DNA from: Planctomycetota bacterium | GTDB lineage: Bacteria; Planctomycetota; Planctomycetia; Pirellulales; Lacipirellulaceae | NCBI GenBank assembly: GCA_029781135.1 | Contig: JAKOXH010000051.1 | Location: forward strand, 1 to 64,000 | Length of the DNA: 64,000 nucleotides | Direction of reading: 5' to 3' | Shown: positions 43,650 to 52,684 of the stretch, one piece after another | How positions within the stretch are numbered: the stretch's first letter is position 1 | Layout: each line of letters begins with the position of its first letter | Program-made: the position numbers and the translations under genes | Notes under the pieces: model-generated | Seen by the model: only the letters and a program-made list of their open reading frames with translations | What the model was told of the DNA's origin: nothing | The model's database searches: none

Positions 43650-46040
43650 ATGACATTGAAGTCGGCGATGTTGCGACGATGGGCGATACGTAGGGTGGGT
43701 GCCGCCCACCAATACAATGCATGTTCTTGGTGGGCGGTGCCCACCCTACTTGTATTTGCTGTAGTTAGCGGGTGCTCTCGGCACGATTCGCGGACCGTCA
43801 TCACAATCTGGCACCAATCGCGCCCGACCGAGAAGGAATTTCTGCAGCGCGAAATCGTGGAGTTCGAGAAAACGCATCCGCAGGTCCATGTGCGGGCACT
43901 GTATAAGGAAACAGAGGAATTACGGGCCGGCTTTCAGGCTGCGGCGCTCGCCGGCGGCGGGCCCGAGTTGATCTATGGCCCCTCGGATGTGCTCGGCGCG
44001 TTTCAAACGATGGGCGTTGTGCAGGATATGACGCCGTGGCTGCCTGTCGAATCTCGCGACGACTTCGTCCCCGGGGCGTTGACCTATCTGCCCATTCGTG
44101 ATGACCTGGCCAAGAAGAGTTTGGTGCAAATCGGCGATCGCTTCGGCAATCATTTGGCCTTGGTGTATAACCGCAAATTCGTACCGGTGCCGCCCAAGAC
44201 GACCGATGAACTCGTCGCGCTCGCGGTGAAGAACACGCTGGATGAAGACGGTGACGGCCGCAAGGACCGATACGGCCTGGTTTGGAATTTCACGGAGCCG
44301 TTCTTCGGCATTCCGTTTCTGACCGGTTTTGGCGGCTGGGTGTTTGCGGAGCCGAGCAGCAATGCGAGGAACGCCGAAACGGCCACCACCGCTGGCGGTA
44401 AGATCGTTCCCGCACTCGATACGCCACAAGCGGTGGCGGCGTGGCAGTTCATGCAATCGCTGCAAGAGCAGGGCGTCGCGCCGCGGAATTGCGATTATGA
44501 GGCGGCCGATTCGCTGTTCAAATCGGGCAAGGCGGCCATGATCATCAATGGCGATTGGAGTTGGGCCGACTACCTGAAGGAATCTTCGATCGATGCAGCC
44601 GTCGCGGTGCTGCCGACGGTGAACGCCACTGGCCAGCCCATGCGAACCATGTTCGCCCCCAAGGGATATTCGCTCAACGTGAATACGAAGCAGCCGGTTG
44701 CGGACCTGGCGATGGCGTTCGTCCAACACATGACGAGCGACGTCGTGCAACGCCGCCTCGTGCATGAACTGCGGATGCTGCCGGTGCGGAAGATCATCCA
44801 GAAAGACCCCCTTTTTGAGACGGATTCCACGCTGCAAGCCTCGCTCGCTCAATTGAAAAACGGCCGACTGATGCCCACGGAAACCGAATTGCGTGCGGTG
44901 TGGGATGCGATGCGGCCACCGTACCAGGCCGTGCTCGGCGGCGGCATGACGCCGGCAGAAGCGGCCAAAACGATGCAACGCGAAGCGATTAGCAAGATCG
45001 AACAGATTCATGCCGATGCCGTGCCGGATAACTCCGTGGTGGCACTCAATATTGCGGGACTCGTGGTCGTCGGAGCACTGGTGGTGTGGCAGCGGCACAG
45101 CTTCGCGCGATTCGTCAGCGATTGGCGGCGGAATCGGCTGGCGTATCTATTCGTGATGCCCTCGGTGGTGTGCATTTTCGCCGTGATCGTGTTTCCGTTC
45201 TTCTACAACATCGTGCTTTCGCTCTCGAATATGTCGCTGGCCAACTTCCGCGATTGGCGCGTTGTTGGTTTGCAGAATTACATCGAGGTGTTTGGCGACG
45301 CGAAGATTTGGGCCGTGTTCCTGAAGACGATCGTGTGGACGGCCGTGAATGTCGCGTTTCACGTGGGGCTGGGCGTGTTGTTGGCGGTGGCGCTCCATGG
45401 GCCGGTGCGCGGCAAGTCGCTCTATCGAATTCTGCTCATCATTCCGTGGGCGGTGCCGGCCTACATTACGGCCCTTTCCTGGCGCGGGATGTTCGACTAC
45501 GAATACGGCGCGGTGAACCTGATCCTGACGCAAATGGCGCAGTTCGCACCGCTGCGGTGGTTGTTGAGTCTGGCAAACCTGTCGCCGCCGGTGAATTGGC
45601 TGGGCGATGTGGGGCACGCGTTTCAGGCCTGCATCGTGGCGAACGTGTGGCTGGGCTTCCCGTTCATGATGGTTATCGCCCTCGGCGGCATGCAGGGAAT
45701 TCCGCACGAGTTGTACGAGGCTGCACGCATTGATCGGGCCTCGCGGTGGCAGCAATTTTGGCACATCACGCTGCCGCTCTTGAAGCCCGTGCTGCTGCCG
45801 GCCGTGACGCTCGGCACGATTTGGACGTTCAATAACCTTAACGTGATTTGGCTGGTATCGAACGGCGGTGAGCCGCAAGACGCGACGCACATTTTGGTAT
45901 CGTATGTGTATAAAGCGGTGTTCAACTTGTACCGCTATGGTTACGGGGCGGCACTTTCGATGTTGATTTTCTTCGTGCTGCTGGCGTTTTCGCTCGTGTT
46001 TTTGCGGCGAACGCGGGCGACGGAGAGTGTGTATGGCTAG
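43650..46040 (+). CDS. Sugar-binding protein fused to MalF-like ABC permease
   Basis: 796 residues, two usual genes in one frame. Residues about 42-455 are an extracytoplasmic solute-binding protein (ITIWHQSRPTEKEFL, GPELIYGPSDV, MIINGDWSWADYL) preceded by a lipobox VSGC (C42). A membrane helix at about 463-480 links it to a MalF-type permease (about 491-796) with the EAA loop EAARIDRASRWQQFW near 690. The topology is consistent: binding domain outside, linker helix out-to-in, permease N-terminus inside. The first half of the signal helix is encoded by a palindromic repeat (43690-43749). It lies 9 nt after the GH13 gene and pairs with MalG at 46235. ATG 43668 is an alternative start. Confidence 0.9.
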   Translation: MTLKSAMLRRWAIRRVGAAHQYNACSWWAVPTLLVFAVVSGCSRHDSRTVITIWHQSRPTEKEFLQREIVEFEKTHPQVHVRALYKETEELRAGFQAAALAGGGPELIYGPSDVLGAFQTMGVVQDMTPWLPVESRDDFVPGALTYLPIRDDLAKKSLVQIGDRFGNHLALVYNRKFVPVPPKTTDELVALAVKNTLDEDGDGRKDRYGLVWNFTEPFFGIPFLTGFGGWVFAEPSSNARNAETATTAGGKIVPALDTPQAVAAWQFMQSLQEQGVAPRNCDYEAADSLFKSGKAAMIINGDWSWADYLKESSIDAAVAVLPTVNATGQPMRTMFAPKGYSLNVNTKQPVADLAMAFVQHMTSDVVQRRLVHELRMLPVRKIIQKDPLFETDSTLQASLAQLKNGRLMPTETELRAVWDAMRPPYQAVLGGGMTPAEAAKTMQREAISKIEQIHADAVPDNSVVALNIAGLVVVGALVVWQRHSFARFVSDWRRNRLAYLFVMPSVVCIFAVIVFPFFYNIVLSLSNMSLANFRDWRVVGLQNYIEVFGDAKIWAVFLKTIVWTAVNVAFHVGLGVLLAVALHGPVRGKSLYRILLIIPWAVPAYITALSWRGMFDYEYGAVNLILTQMAQFAPLRWLLSLANLSPPVNWLGDVGHAFQACIVANVWLGFPFMMVIALGGMQGIPHELYEAARIDRASRWQQFWHITLPLLKPVLLPAVTLGTIWTFNNLNVIWLVSNGGEPQDATHILVSYVYKAVFNLYRYGYGAALSMLIFFVLLAFSLVFLRRTRATESVYG
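43690..43749. repeat. 60-bp long-armed palindrome inside the fusion gene's signal-peptide region
   Basis: The arms are 23 bp (43690-43712 and 43727-43749), matching at 21 of 23 positions, with a 14-nt loop containing ATGCAT. It starts GTAGGGTGGG and ends CCCACCCTAC. It is read in frame as residues 14-34 of the fusion protein. A truncated relative (GGGGTGGGCGGTGCCCTCCC) lies at 34752-34771. Confidence 0.9.
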
Positions 46041-46079
46041 GGGCGGGGAGCGGGGGTAGCAAGTCAACCCGGCGAACTT

Positions 46080-46217
46080 GTTCCCACGCTCTGCGTGGGA
46101 ACATACGATGGCGTTGTTCTGCTGCGCGAACTTCGCCGCGGAGCGGCGAGGTTATGGCGTGCCCACGCAGAGCGTGGGCACGAGCTGTTTGAATAACGAC
46201 GGACAGGAATGTCCGTC
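46080..46217. repeat. Three hairpins between the fusion permease and malG-like genes
   Basis: GTTCCCACGC-TCT-GCGTGGGAAC (46080-46102), GTGCCCACGC-AGA-GCGTGGGCAC (46159-46181) and GACGGACA-GGAA-TGTCCGTC (46198-46217), all perfect stems. The first two share a CCCACGC core in opposite loop orientation. They fill most of the 194-nt gap and could alter the ratio of the two permease transcripts. Confidence 0.8.
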
Positions 46218-46234
46218 CTACGGGGTGGTGCGCA

Positions 46235-47065
46235 ATGCAAGAATCGAAAGTCATCACGTTGTTGCGGCATGTGGTGCTGCTGGTGTTTGTCGCGATCGCG
46301 GTCTACCCGGCGCTCAACGTGTTTTCGATTTCCTTGCGGCCCGATAATCGGTTGCGTTCGACCGACCTCGCGATCATCCCGGAAAACTGGTCCTTCAAGA
46401 GCTACGAGCAGCTTTTCACCGAGCAGCCGTTCTTGAAGTGGCTCGCCAATTCGCTGATCGTGTCGACCGGCGTCACCGTCACGGGCGTAGCACTCGCGGC
46501 GATTGGCGGTTACGCGTTCAGCCGATTTCGCTTTGTGGGCCGTAATGCGACGATGCTCGCGATTCTCACCACGCAAATGTTTCCAGCCACGATGCTGCTG
46601 TTGCCGCTCTACATCGTTATTGCGAAGCTCCAACTGATTAACACCTATCTGGGCTTGATGGTTTTCTATACGTCGACCGCACTGCCGTTCTGCGTTTGGC
46701 AAATGAAGGGGTTCTATGACACGATCCCCGCATCGCTCGAGGAAGCGGCGCGGATCGATGGCTGTAGCCGCGGGGCGGCGTTCTGGCGTGTGATTTTGCC
46801 GCTGGCCGTGCCGGGCCTCGTGATTACCGCCCTCTTCAGCTTCATGGCCGCTTGGAGCGAGTACATCATGGCGGCCCAGGTGATGCAGGATGAAGAGATG
46901 TTCACGCTGCCGTTGGGGCTCAAGAGCTTTCAGGCGACGCTTTCGACGCAATGGGGGCTTTACGCGGCCGCATCGATCCTGGTGAGTTTGCCAGTTGTTG
47001 TTGTATTTTTGCTGTTGAGCAAGTATCTGGTGTCGGGGCTGACCTTGGGATCGGTGAAGGAATGA
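46235..47065 (+). CDS. MalG-like ABC sugar permease
   Basis: 276 residues with six predicted membrane helices. It begins VVLLVFVAIAVYPALNVFSIS and carries the EAA loop EEAARIDGCSRGAAFWRVILPL, read in pieces (EEAARIDG, AFWRVILPL), that docks on the ATPase. It forms the second half of the transport channel with the MalF part of the preceding fusion. No ATP-binding subunit is present nearby, so a shared ATPase encoded elsewhere is expected. Confidence 0.92.
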   Translation: MQESKVITLLRHVVLLVFVAIAVYPALNVFSISLRPDNRLRSTDLAIIPENWSFKSYEQLFTEQPFLKWLANSLIVSTGVTVTGVALAAIGGYAFSRFRFVGRNATMLAILTTQMFPATMLLLPLYIVIAKLQLINTYLGLMVFYTSTALPFCVWQMKGFYDTIPASLEEAARIDGCSRGAAFWRVILPLAVPGLVITALFSFMAAWSEYIMAAQVMQDEEMFTLPLGLKSFQATLSTQWGLYAAASILVSLPVVVVFLLLSKYLVSGLTLGSVKE

Positions 47066-47083
47066 GAAACTAGGCGCGAGGAG

Positions 47084-47150
47084 CGAGGCGCGAGCAACGA
47101 GGCACGACGCATTCGAGCGGCAACATCAATTTCTCACACCTCGCGCCTCG
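47084..47150. terminator. Inverted repeat between convergent genes, possible two-way terminator
   Basis: CGAGGCGCGAG (47084-47094) is exactly complementary to CTCGCGCCTCG (47140-47150), with a 45-nt spacer. It sits exactly between the malG-like stop and the stop of the leftward peptidase gene. It lacks T-runs, so a repeat origin is equally likely. Confidence 0.45.
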
Positions 47151-49178
47151 TCACTTGCCTGGCAAATTGAAAATCTCAACCGGTTCAATCACATCCGCCG
47201 GTGTAAAACCGAGGATGCGTGAGTAGAAATAGAGTTCGGCTTCGTGGGCGCGAATGATGTTCTCGGCCTTGCGAAAGCCATGCTGCTCGCCGGCAAAGGG
47301 CACATAGGCGACGGGCACGCCCCGCTGTTTGAGCGAGTCGAGAATCAATTCCGCTTGATTCGGCGGCACGATTTTGTCTTCTAGCCCCTGTAGCAAAATT
47401 ACGGGCCGGTTGAACTTCTCGAGGTGGAAGATTGGCGAACGTTCGCGGTAGCGTGCTTCGTCTTGCGGATAGAGGCCGACCAGGCGGTCGAGGTAGCGGG
47501 CCTCGAATTTGTGGGTGTCGTTGGCCATCAAAGCGAGGTCGCTGATGCCGTACGAGCTGGCACCGCAACGAAAAACATCGCTAAACGTCAGGCAAGCAAG
47601 CGTCGTGTAACCGCCGGCGCTGCCGCCGCGAATGATAAGCTTCTGACGATCGACCTTGCCCTGGTCAGCCAAGTGGAGCGCGGCATGGATGGCGTCGGCC
47701 ACGTCGACAACGCCCCAGTTATCGCGCAGGCGGTTGCGATACTCGCGACCGTAACCCGTGCTGCCGCCGTAATTTACGTCACACACGCCGAAACCTCGCG
47801 ATGTCCAGTATTGTGTCGAGAGGCGGAATTGGGCGGCCGTGGCGGCTGTCGGCCCACCGTGAATCAAGACAAGGAGCGGCGGCAATTCGCCGGGTGGCCC
47901 AACAAAATCGCGATTTGCCGGCGGATAGTAAAACGCGCGCGCTGTCTGGTTGCCTGAGGTGAGAAATTCCATCGGCACCGGAATCGAAGTGTATTCCGGG
48001 TCGGGCTTGATGGTCGATGCACGCCGGATGACTTCGACGCGGGGCGCGTGGCCTTCTGCCAACTCGATGGCCACCAGCGATTCCACTTCGGTCGGCGAAC
48101 CCGCGATGGCAAACACGTTGCGGCCAGCGACATCGACGCTGGAGATGTTCGAATACGGCAGTAGAATGGTTTCGTACTTAGCTGCGTGTGGCGTGATTCG
48201 CACAAGCGACCATTTCCCGTTTTGCGTGAAGCGTGCGATGATCGTGCCATCGGGCTGAAAACCGTAGGTCGTCATGCCGAATACCCATTGGGGCATGCCG
48301 AACTCGGCATTCATTGGAAAAATGCCTGTGACCTTGCCATCGTGCTCGGTGTAGAGATTCCACCAGTTGGAGCGGTCGGAGACAAAATACAAACGGCCGT
48401 CGGGCGACCAGCTTGGTTGGAAGATCGACTCATCGACACCGCCGGCAATTTTTCGCCGCGGGCCGGGCGAACCATCGGCGGAAAATGGCGCCACGAATAG
48501 CTCAGTGCCATCCCACGGCATGTTGGGGTGATGCCATTCGAGCCAGGCCAACTGGCCGCCATCAGGGCTGAGGCATGGATTCGAGTAAAAGTCGGCACGT
48601 TCGATGAGCGTTGTGATTCGCTCATCGTCCAAGTCAATTGCGACGATGCGGTTGGCTGGTTCATGTTCATGGTTCGAGTGATCTTCACACACCGCGATCA
48701 ATTGGTTACGGGCCGCATCATACGCAAAGTCGGCAAATCGCAATTTCGATTCGGGCGTTACCGGCTGCGGCTCGTCGCCTGGTCGACAACGCCACACACG
48801 CTGGTCAGCGTAGTTTGAGAAGAAGATCATGCCGTCGTGGACGGTGATCGCACCGCCGCCGTATTCGTGCACCGTGGTGCGGGCGCTAAACGGGCTGGGG
48901 AGCACGTCGTCAATCTTACCGTCGCTCGTGCGACGGCAGATCACATAGCGTCCTTCTTCCTGCGGCCGGCCTTCCACCCAGTACAGCGTATCGCCATCGA
49001 CCGCCACATCGCCGAAACGCACGGCCCCCTGAACCAACATGGGCGTGGAAATCGGCGAGTGCCAGGAGCCATAAGGGGCCACCGTTGGCTTGCCGGATGC
49101 GGACGAGTTGCGGGAAATCGCGGTGGAACACATTGTGGCATGGATTGCGAACGGCTTCCTGGAAGTTGTGGTTCGCAC
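47151..49178 (-). CDS. S9 family peptidase (prolyl oligopeptidase / acylaminoacyl-peptidase type)
   Basis: Up to 675 residues. An N-terminal WD/PD40-like propeller (LSPDGGQLAWLEWH, WSPDGRLYFVSDRS) precedes an alpha/beta hydrolase with nucleophile motif GGSAGGYTT (near residue 519), acid in GLEDKIVPP and histidine in GEQHGF. It hydrolyses short peptides or acyl-peptides, probably in the cytoplasm since no signal peptide is seen. The start is uncertain: GTG at 49178 or ATG at 49133; homology clearly begins at about APYGSWHSPI. Confidence 0.9.
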   Translation of the reverse strand: MRTTTSRKPFAIHATMCSTAISRNSSASGKPTVAPYGSWHSPISTPMLVQGAVRFGDVAVDGDTLYWVEGRPQEEGRYVICRRTSDGKIDDVLPSPFSARTTVHEYGGGAITVHDGMIFFSNYADQRVWRCRPGDEPQPVTPESKLRFADFAYDAARNQLIAVCEDHSNHEHEPANRIVAIDLDDERITTLIERADFYSNPCLSPDGGQLAWLEWHHPNMPWDGTELFVAPFSADGSPGPRRKIAGGVDESIFQPSWSPDGRLYFVSDRSNWWNLYTEHDGKVTGIFPMNAEFGMPQWVFGMTTYGFQPDGTIIARFTQNGKWSLVRITPHAAKYETILLPYSNISSVDVAGRNVFAIAGSPTEVESLVAIELAEGHAPRVEVIRRASTIKPDPEYTSIPVPMEFLTSGNQTARAFYYPPANRDFVGPPGELPPLLVLIHGGPTAATAAQFRLSTQYWTSRGFGVCDVNYGGSTGYGREYRNRLRDNWGVVDVADAIHAALHLADQGKVDRQKLIIRGGSAGGYTTLACLTFSDVFRCGASSYGISDLALMANDTHKFEARYLDRLVGLYPQDEARYRERSPIFHLEKFNRPVILLQGLEDKIVPPNQAELILDSLKQRGVPVAYVPFAGEQHGFRKAENIIRAHEAELYFYSRILGFTPADVIEPVEIFNLPGK

Positions 49179-49418
49179 TCAGAATATGCCGGTTGCACCC
49201 AGCTTCGCAAGTGGCGGAAGCGATTCGCCGCGACAGTCGTCGAATCTGGTGGAAAACAACGTGGGCGTTGCGCAGGCGTCCCATCGCGTTTAGAGCATCT
49301 TGCTCTTTTTCGTGCCGACGTTGTTCATTTTCGCCGCGCGTTTATTGAGGAAACGCGGCTACGCATTTTGGTAATTTGTTTTAGAATTGTGATACCCGAG
49401 GAAGCGCGGAGATAGGCA

Positions 49419-50822
49419 ATGTCGTGGATCAAAATCCTTTCCCAGATCGTTGGCGTCTGCGGAATAACGACGGCACTGTACGCACAAGGTGCAGCGCCCG
49501 TGGTGCCGTGTCGTATCGACGTGGTTGACGGTGAATCGCGTTGGCCCGTGCCACTGGTCGAGCTGCAAACGAATCATGCCGTCAGTTTTGTCAGCGATAA
49601 TGCGGGCCGCGTCGCGTTCGATTTGCCCGAGTTGATGGACCGCGAAGTCTGGCTTACGGTGACGAGCGATGGCTATGAAGTGCCGGCCGACGGTTTCGGC
49701 ATGCGCGGTGTACGCGTAACGCCGAGGTCGGGTACTGCCATCACGATCGAGGTACACCGCGCAAGCATCGCCAAGCGGTTGGGGCGAGTGACGGGCACTG
49801 GCCTGTTTGGCGAGAGTCAAAAACTCGGGCTAGAAACCGACTGGCAGGAAAGCGGTGCATTGGGCAGCGACAGCGTGCAGAACGCGGTTCACAACGGCCG
49901 CCTGTTCTGGGCCTGGGGCGATACGAACCTCGCGCACTACCCACTTGGCATTTTTGACATGTCGACTGCGACCACCGATATTCAGCCGCTCACGAAATTC
50001 GAGCCGCCGCTGCGCATTCGACTGAATTACTTTCGCGATACCGACGGTCGACCGCGTGGCGTGGCGAAGATGCCTGGCGCAGGTCCGACCTGGTTAAGTG
50101 GCTATGCGAGTTTGCCGGACAAGACGGGCCGGGCTCGGCTCGTCGCGACGTACGTGAAGATCAAGCCACCGCTTGAAGCGTATGAAGCTGGCCTGTGCGT
50201 GTGGAACGAAAAAACCGAACACTTTGAGCACTTGCGCACGGAATGGGTGAAGGGCGCGTCGTCGCCCGATGAACCACCCATGCCGCACGGGCACCCGGCG
50301 ATCGTCGACGGCAAGGACCATCGAAAGTGGGTCGTGTTCGGCGACCCACTGCCGAAACTCAGATGCCCAGCCACCTTTGAGGCGTGGCAAGATCGGAGCC
50401 AATGGGAGGTCCTACGGCCGCAGGAAACGATTGCTTCGGCGGTCGACGGCACGCCGGTGAAACCAGCGTCCGGCTCATTGGCGTGGAACGCGTTTCGCAA
50501 GCGGTGGGTGACTGTATTCCTGCAAGCCTTCGGCACACCATCGGCGTTTGGCGAAGTGTGGTACGCCGAAGCCGATTCACCTTACGGCCCCTGGGGGCCA
50601 GCCGTAAAAGTGTTGTCGCACCGGAACTACTCGTTCTACAACCCGCGGCTGCACCCGGAATTTACGCCAATCAATACGCCGATTCTGTTGTTTGAAGGGA
50701 CGTATTCGCAGACGTTCGCGAACAAGCCGGTGCCGACGCCGCGGTATGATTACAATCAAATCATGTATCGTTTGGATCTCGACGATCCGCAACTGGCTGC
50801 GGCACGGAAGGCCGGACATTGA
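49419..50822 (+). CDS. Secreted beta-propeller-like protein, possibly DUF4185-like
   Basis: 467 residues. A signal peptide ends at ALYAQG and a transthyretin-like N-domain follows (VELQTNHAVSFVSDNAGRVAF). The rest looks like a five-bladed propeller of the glycosidase-like kind: HNGRLFWAWGDTNLAHYPLG, WNAFRKRWVTVFLQAFG, EVWYAEADSPYGPW and YNPRLHPEF. These phrases resemble DUF4185 or GH43/GH117-like proteins, but I cannot assign catalytic residues, so function is open. It precedes a GH9 gene by 50 nt on the same strand, suggesting a joint role in polysaccharide use. Confidence 0.6.
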   Translation: MSWIKILSQIVGVCGITTALYAQGAAPVVPCRIDVVDGESRWPVPLVELQTNHAVSFVSDNAGRVAFDLPELMDREVWLTVTSDGYEVPADGFGMRGVRVTPRSGTAITIEVHRASIAKRLGRVTGTGLFGESQKLGLETDWQESGALGSDSVQNAVHNGRLFWAWGDTNLAHYPLGIFDMSTATTDIQPLTKFEPPLRIRLNYFRDTDGRPRGVAKMPGAGPTWLSGYASLPDKTGRARLVATYVKIKPPLEAYEAGLCVWNEKTEHFEHLRTEWVKGASSPDEPPMPHGHPAIVDGKDHRKWVVFGDPLPKLRCPATFEAWQDRSQWEVLRPQETIASAVDGTPVKPASGSLAWNAFRKRWVTVFLQAFGTPSAFGEVWYAEADSPYGPWGPAVKVLSHRNYSFYNPRLHPEFTPINTPILLFEGTYSQTFANKPVPTPRYDYNQIMYRLDLDDPQLAAARKAGH

Positions 50823-50872
50823 TGCTTAGCGGCGCGCTTGCGTGAACCGTCAATCGACTTGAGAAATCACTG

Positions 50873-52654
50873 ATGAGACGATCAATCCTCGTAGGTTGGA
50901 GCCTTTGCCTCGCGTGCAGTCGCTTGGCATTTGCGGTCGAGACGTCGTACGTGCGTGTGAATCTGATCGGTTACGGTCCAGGCGATGTCAAAATCGCAAC
51001 GGCGATGGGGCGCGAGCTGTTGCCAACTGGGTTTCGGTTGACCGACGCAGCGACGCACGCCGTCGTGATCGAAGGGAAAGCCCGGCCAATTGCGGGGAAA
51101 TGGGGGCAGTTCGCGCAGTATGCCGCGCTCGATTTTTCGGACTTCCGTCAGCCGGGGCGCTATGTCATTCAATTTGGCGCGGCGACGTCGCCCGCATTCA
51201 CAATTCAGGGCGCTGTCTACGCGTCATTGCCTGACCAGCTGTTGGAATTCATGCGGCAACAGCGGTGCGGCTATAACCCGTGGGTCGATGCGAAGTGCCA
51301 TACGCACGATGGCCGGACGGTCGATGGGCCCCTGTCGGCTGGCAGTTACGTCGACGCACACGGCGGCTGGCACGATGCGGGCGACCAGTTAAAGTACCTG
51401 CTGACGGCGAGCAACGCGACGGCTCAAATGCTGCTCGCATATCAGCTGGGTGATAAGAAACAGTTTGCCGACCGCGTGAATGACTTGGGGCAAACCGAGT
51501 CAAACGGTATTGCCGATGTGCTCGACGAAGCCCGCTGGGGGCTCGATTGGATGTTGCGCTTACATCCTGCGTCCGACCAACTCTATCACCAGGTTGCGGA
51601 TGATCGCGATCATTCGACTGGCTTTCGCCTACCACAAAAGGAAACGGTCGATTACGGCTGGGGCCCTGGCGGCGCGCGGCCGGTGTACTCCGCCGACGGC
51701 AAGCCGCAAGGGCTGATGAAGTATAAGAGCGAGTCGAACGGCGTCGCGAACCTGGCGGGGCGATACGCGGCGGCAATGGCGCTCGGTTACCAGATCTGGA
51801 AAGATGACCCCCAGCTGCGGCCGTACGCGGAGCGGCTGCTCGTTGCTGGTCGAGAAGTTTACGCGCTGGGCAAGGCTCATGAGGGAGTGCAGCAGGGAAA
51901 TTCCTACAAAGCGCCCTATCGGTATGCGGAAACGACTTGGGCCGACGACATGGAATGGGGCGCGGCCGAACTCTTTCGGGCGACCGGCGAGGAATCGTTT
52001 CGTCGCGACGCATTGCGCTACGCTAACTTGGCTAGCAGCGAAGGTTGGTTCGATCAGCAGAAGATCGGGCATTACCAATACTATCCGTTCATGAACGTCG
52101 GGCACTTTCGGCTGTTCGATTTGGTGGAGGCGGCCGAGCAGCAGAAGTTGGCGGGTTACTATCGACTGCAACTAGAGCACTGCGCGCAGCGTGCGGCCGA
52201 TAACCCGTTTGGCGTTGGGGTACCGTTTATCTGGTGCTCGAACAACTTGGTTGTAGCGTTGGCGACAGAGTGCATTCTTTACGAACGCATGACGGGTGAT
52301 TCTCGATTTCGCCCGCTAGCCACCGCGGAACGCGATTGGCTACTCGGCCGCAACCCGTGGGGCTTTTCCATGTTCACGGAAATTCCCGCAAACGGCACAT
52401 TTCCGCGAGATGTCCACCTATTCGGCACGGCCGTGTTGAAACGCTCGGTGCGGGGTGGATTGGTCGACGGCCCGGTGGCGAGATCGATCTTTAGCAGCTT
52501 GAAAGGCGTGAGCATCCACGAACCCGACCCACTGGCAGCATTTCAAGATGATCGGGCCGTATACCACGACGACATTCAGAATTATTCGACGAACGAACCG
52601 ACGATGGATGGCACGGCGTCGGCCATCTTGATGTGGGCGGCGATGCATGAGTAG
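50873..52654 (+). CDS. Secreted glycoside hydrolase family 9 enzyme with N-terminal Ig-like domain
   Basis: 593 residues. A signal peptide ends at LAFAVE. The N-terminal cellulase Ig-like domain (YVRVNLIGYGPGDVKIA) is followed by an (alpha/alpha)6 barrel with the GH9 nucleophile/base motif GGWHDAGD (D168, D171) and the C-terminal acid in YSTNEPTMDGTAS (E575). It is an endoglucanase or exo-glucosaminidase type; the family acts on beta-1,4-glucans or chito-oligosaccharides, and I cannot tell which. No carbohydrate-binding domain or PEP-CTERM signal is visible. Confidence 0.9.
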   Translation: MRRSILVGWSLCLACSRLAFAVETSYVRVNLIGYGPGDVKIATAMGRELLPTGFRLTDAATHAVVIEGKARPIAGKWGQFAQYAALDFSDFRQPGRYVIQFGAATSPAFTIQGAVYASLPDQLLEFMRQQRCGYNPWVDAKCHTHDGRTVDGPLSAGSYVDAHGGWHDAGDQLKYLLTASNATAQMLLAYQLGDKKQFADRVNDLGQTESNGIADVLDEARWGLDWMLRLHPASDQLYHQVADDRDHSTGFRLPQKETVDYGWGPGGARPVYSADGKPQGLMKYKSESNGVANLAGRYAAAMALGYQIWKDDPQLRPYAERLLVAGREVYALGKAHEGVQQGNSYKAPYRYAETTWADDMEWGAAELFRATGEESFRRDALRYANLASSEGWFDQQKIGHYQYYPFMNVGHFRLFDLVEAAEQQKLAGYYRLQLEHCAQRAADNPFGVGVPFIWCSNNLVVALATECILYERMTGDSRFRPLATAERDWLLGRNPWGFSMFTEIPANGTFPRDVHLFGTAVLKRSVRGGLVDGPVARSIFSSLKGVSIHEPDPLAAFQDDRAVYHDDIQNYSTNEPTMDGTASAILMWAAMHE

Positions 52655-52684
52655 CGTTTCGAGGCTGCTGATTCAGCGATTCGT

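Noticed and set aside
43690..43749. The long palindrome considered as a transcription terminator before the fusion gene
   Set aside because: It has no T-run and is read in frame between a plausible start and the lipobox, so it is part of the coding region.
43920..45098. Minus-strand open frame (392 codons) opposite the binding-protein part of the fusion
   Set aside because: Arg/His-rich, low-complexity translation with no motif; the plus-strand protein is well conserved throughout.
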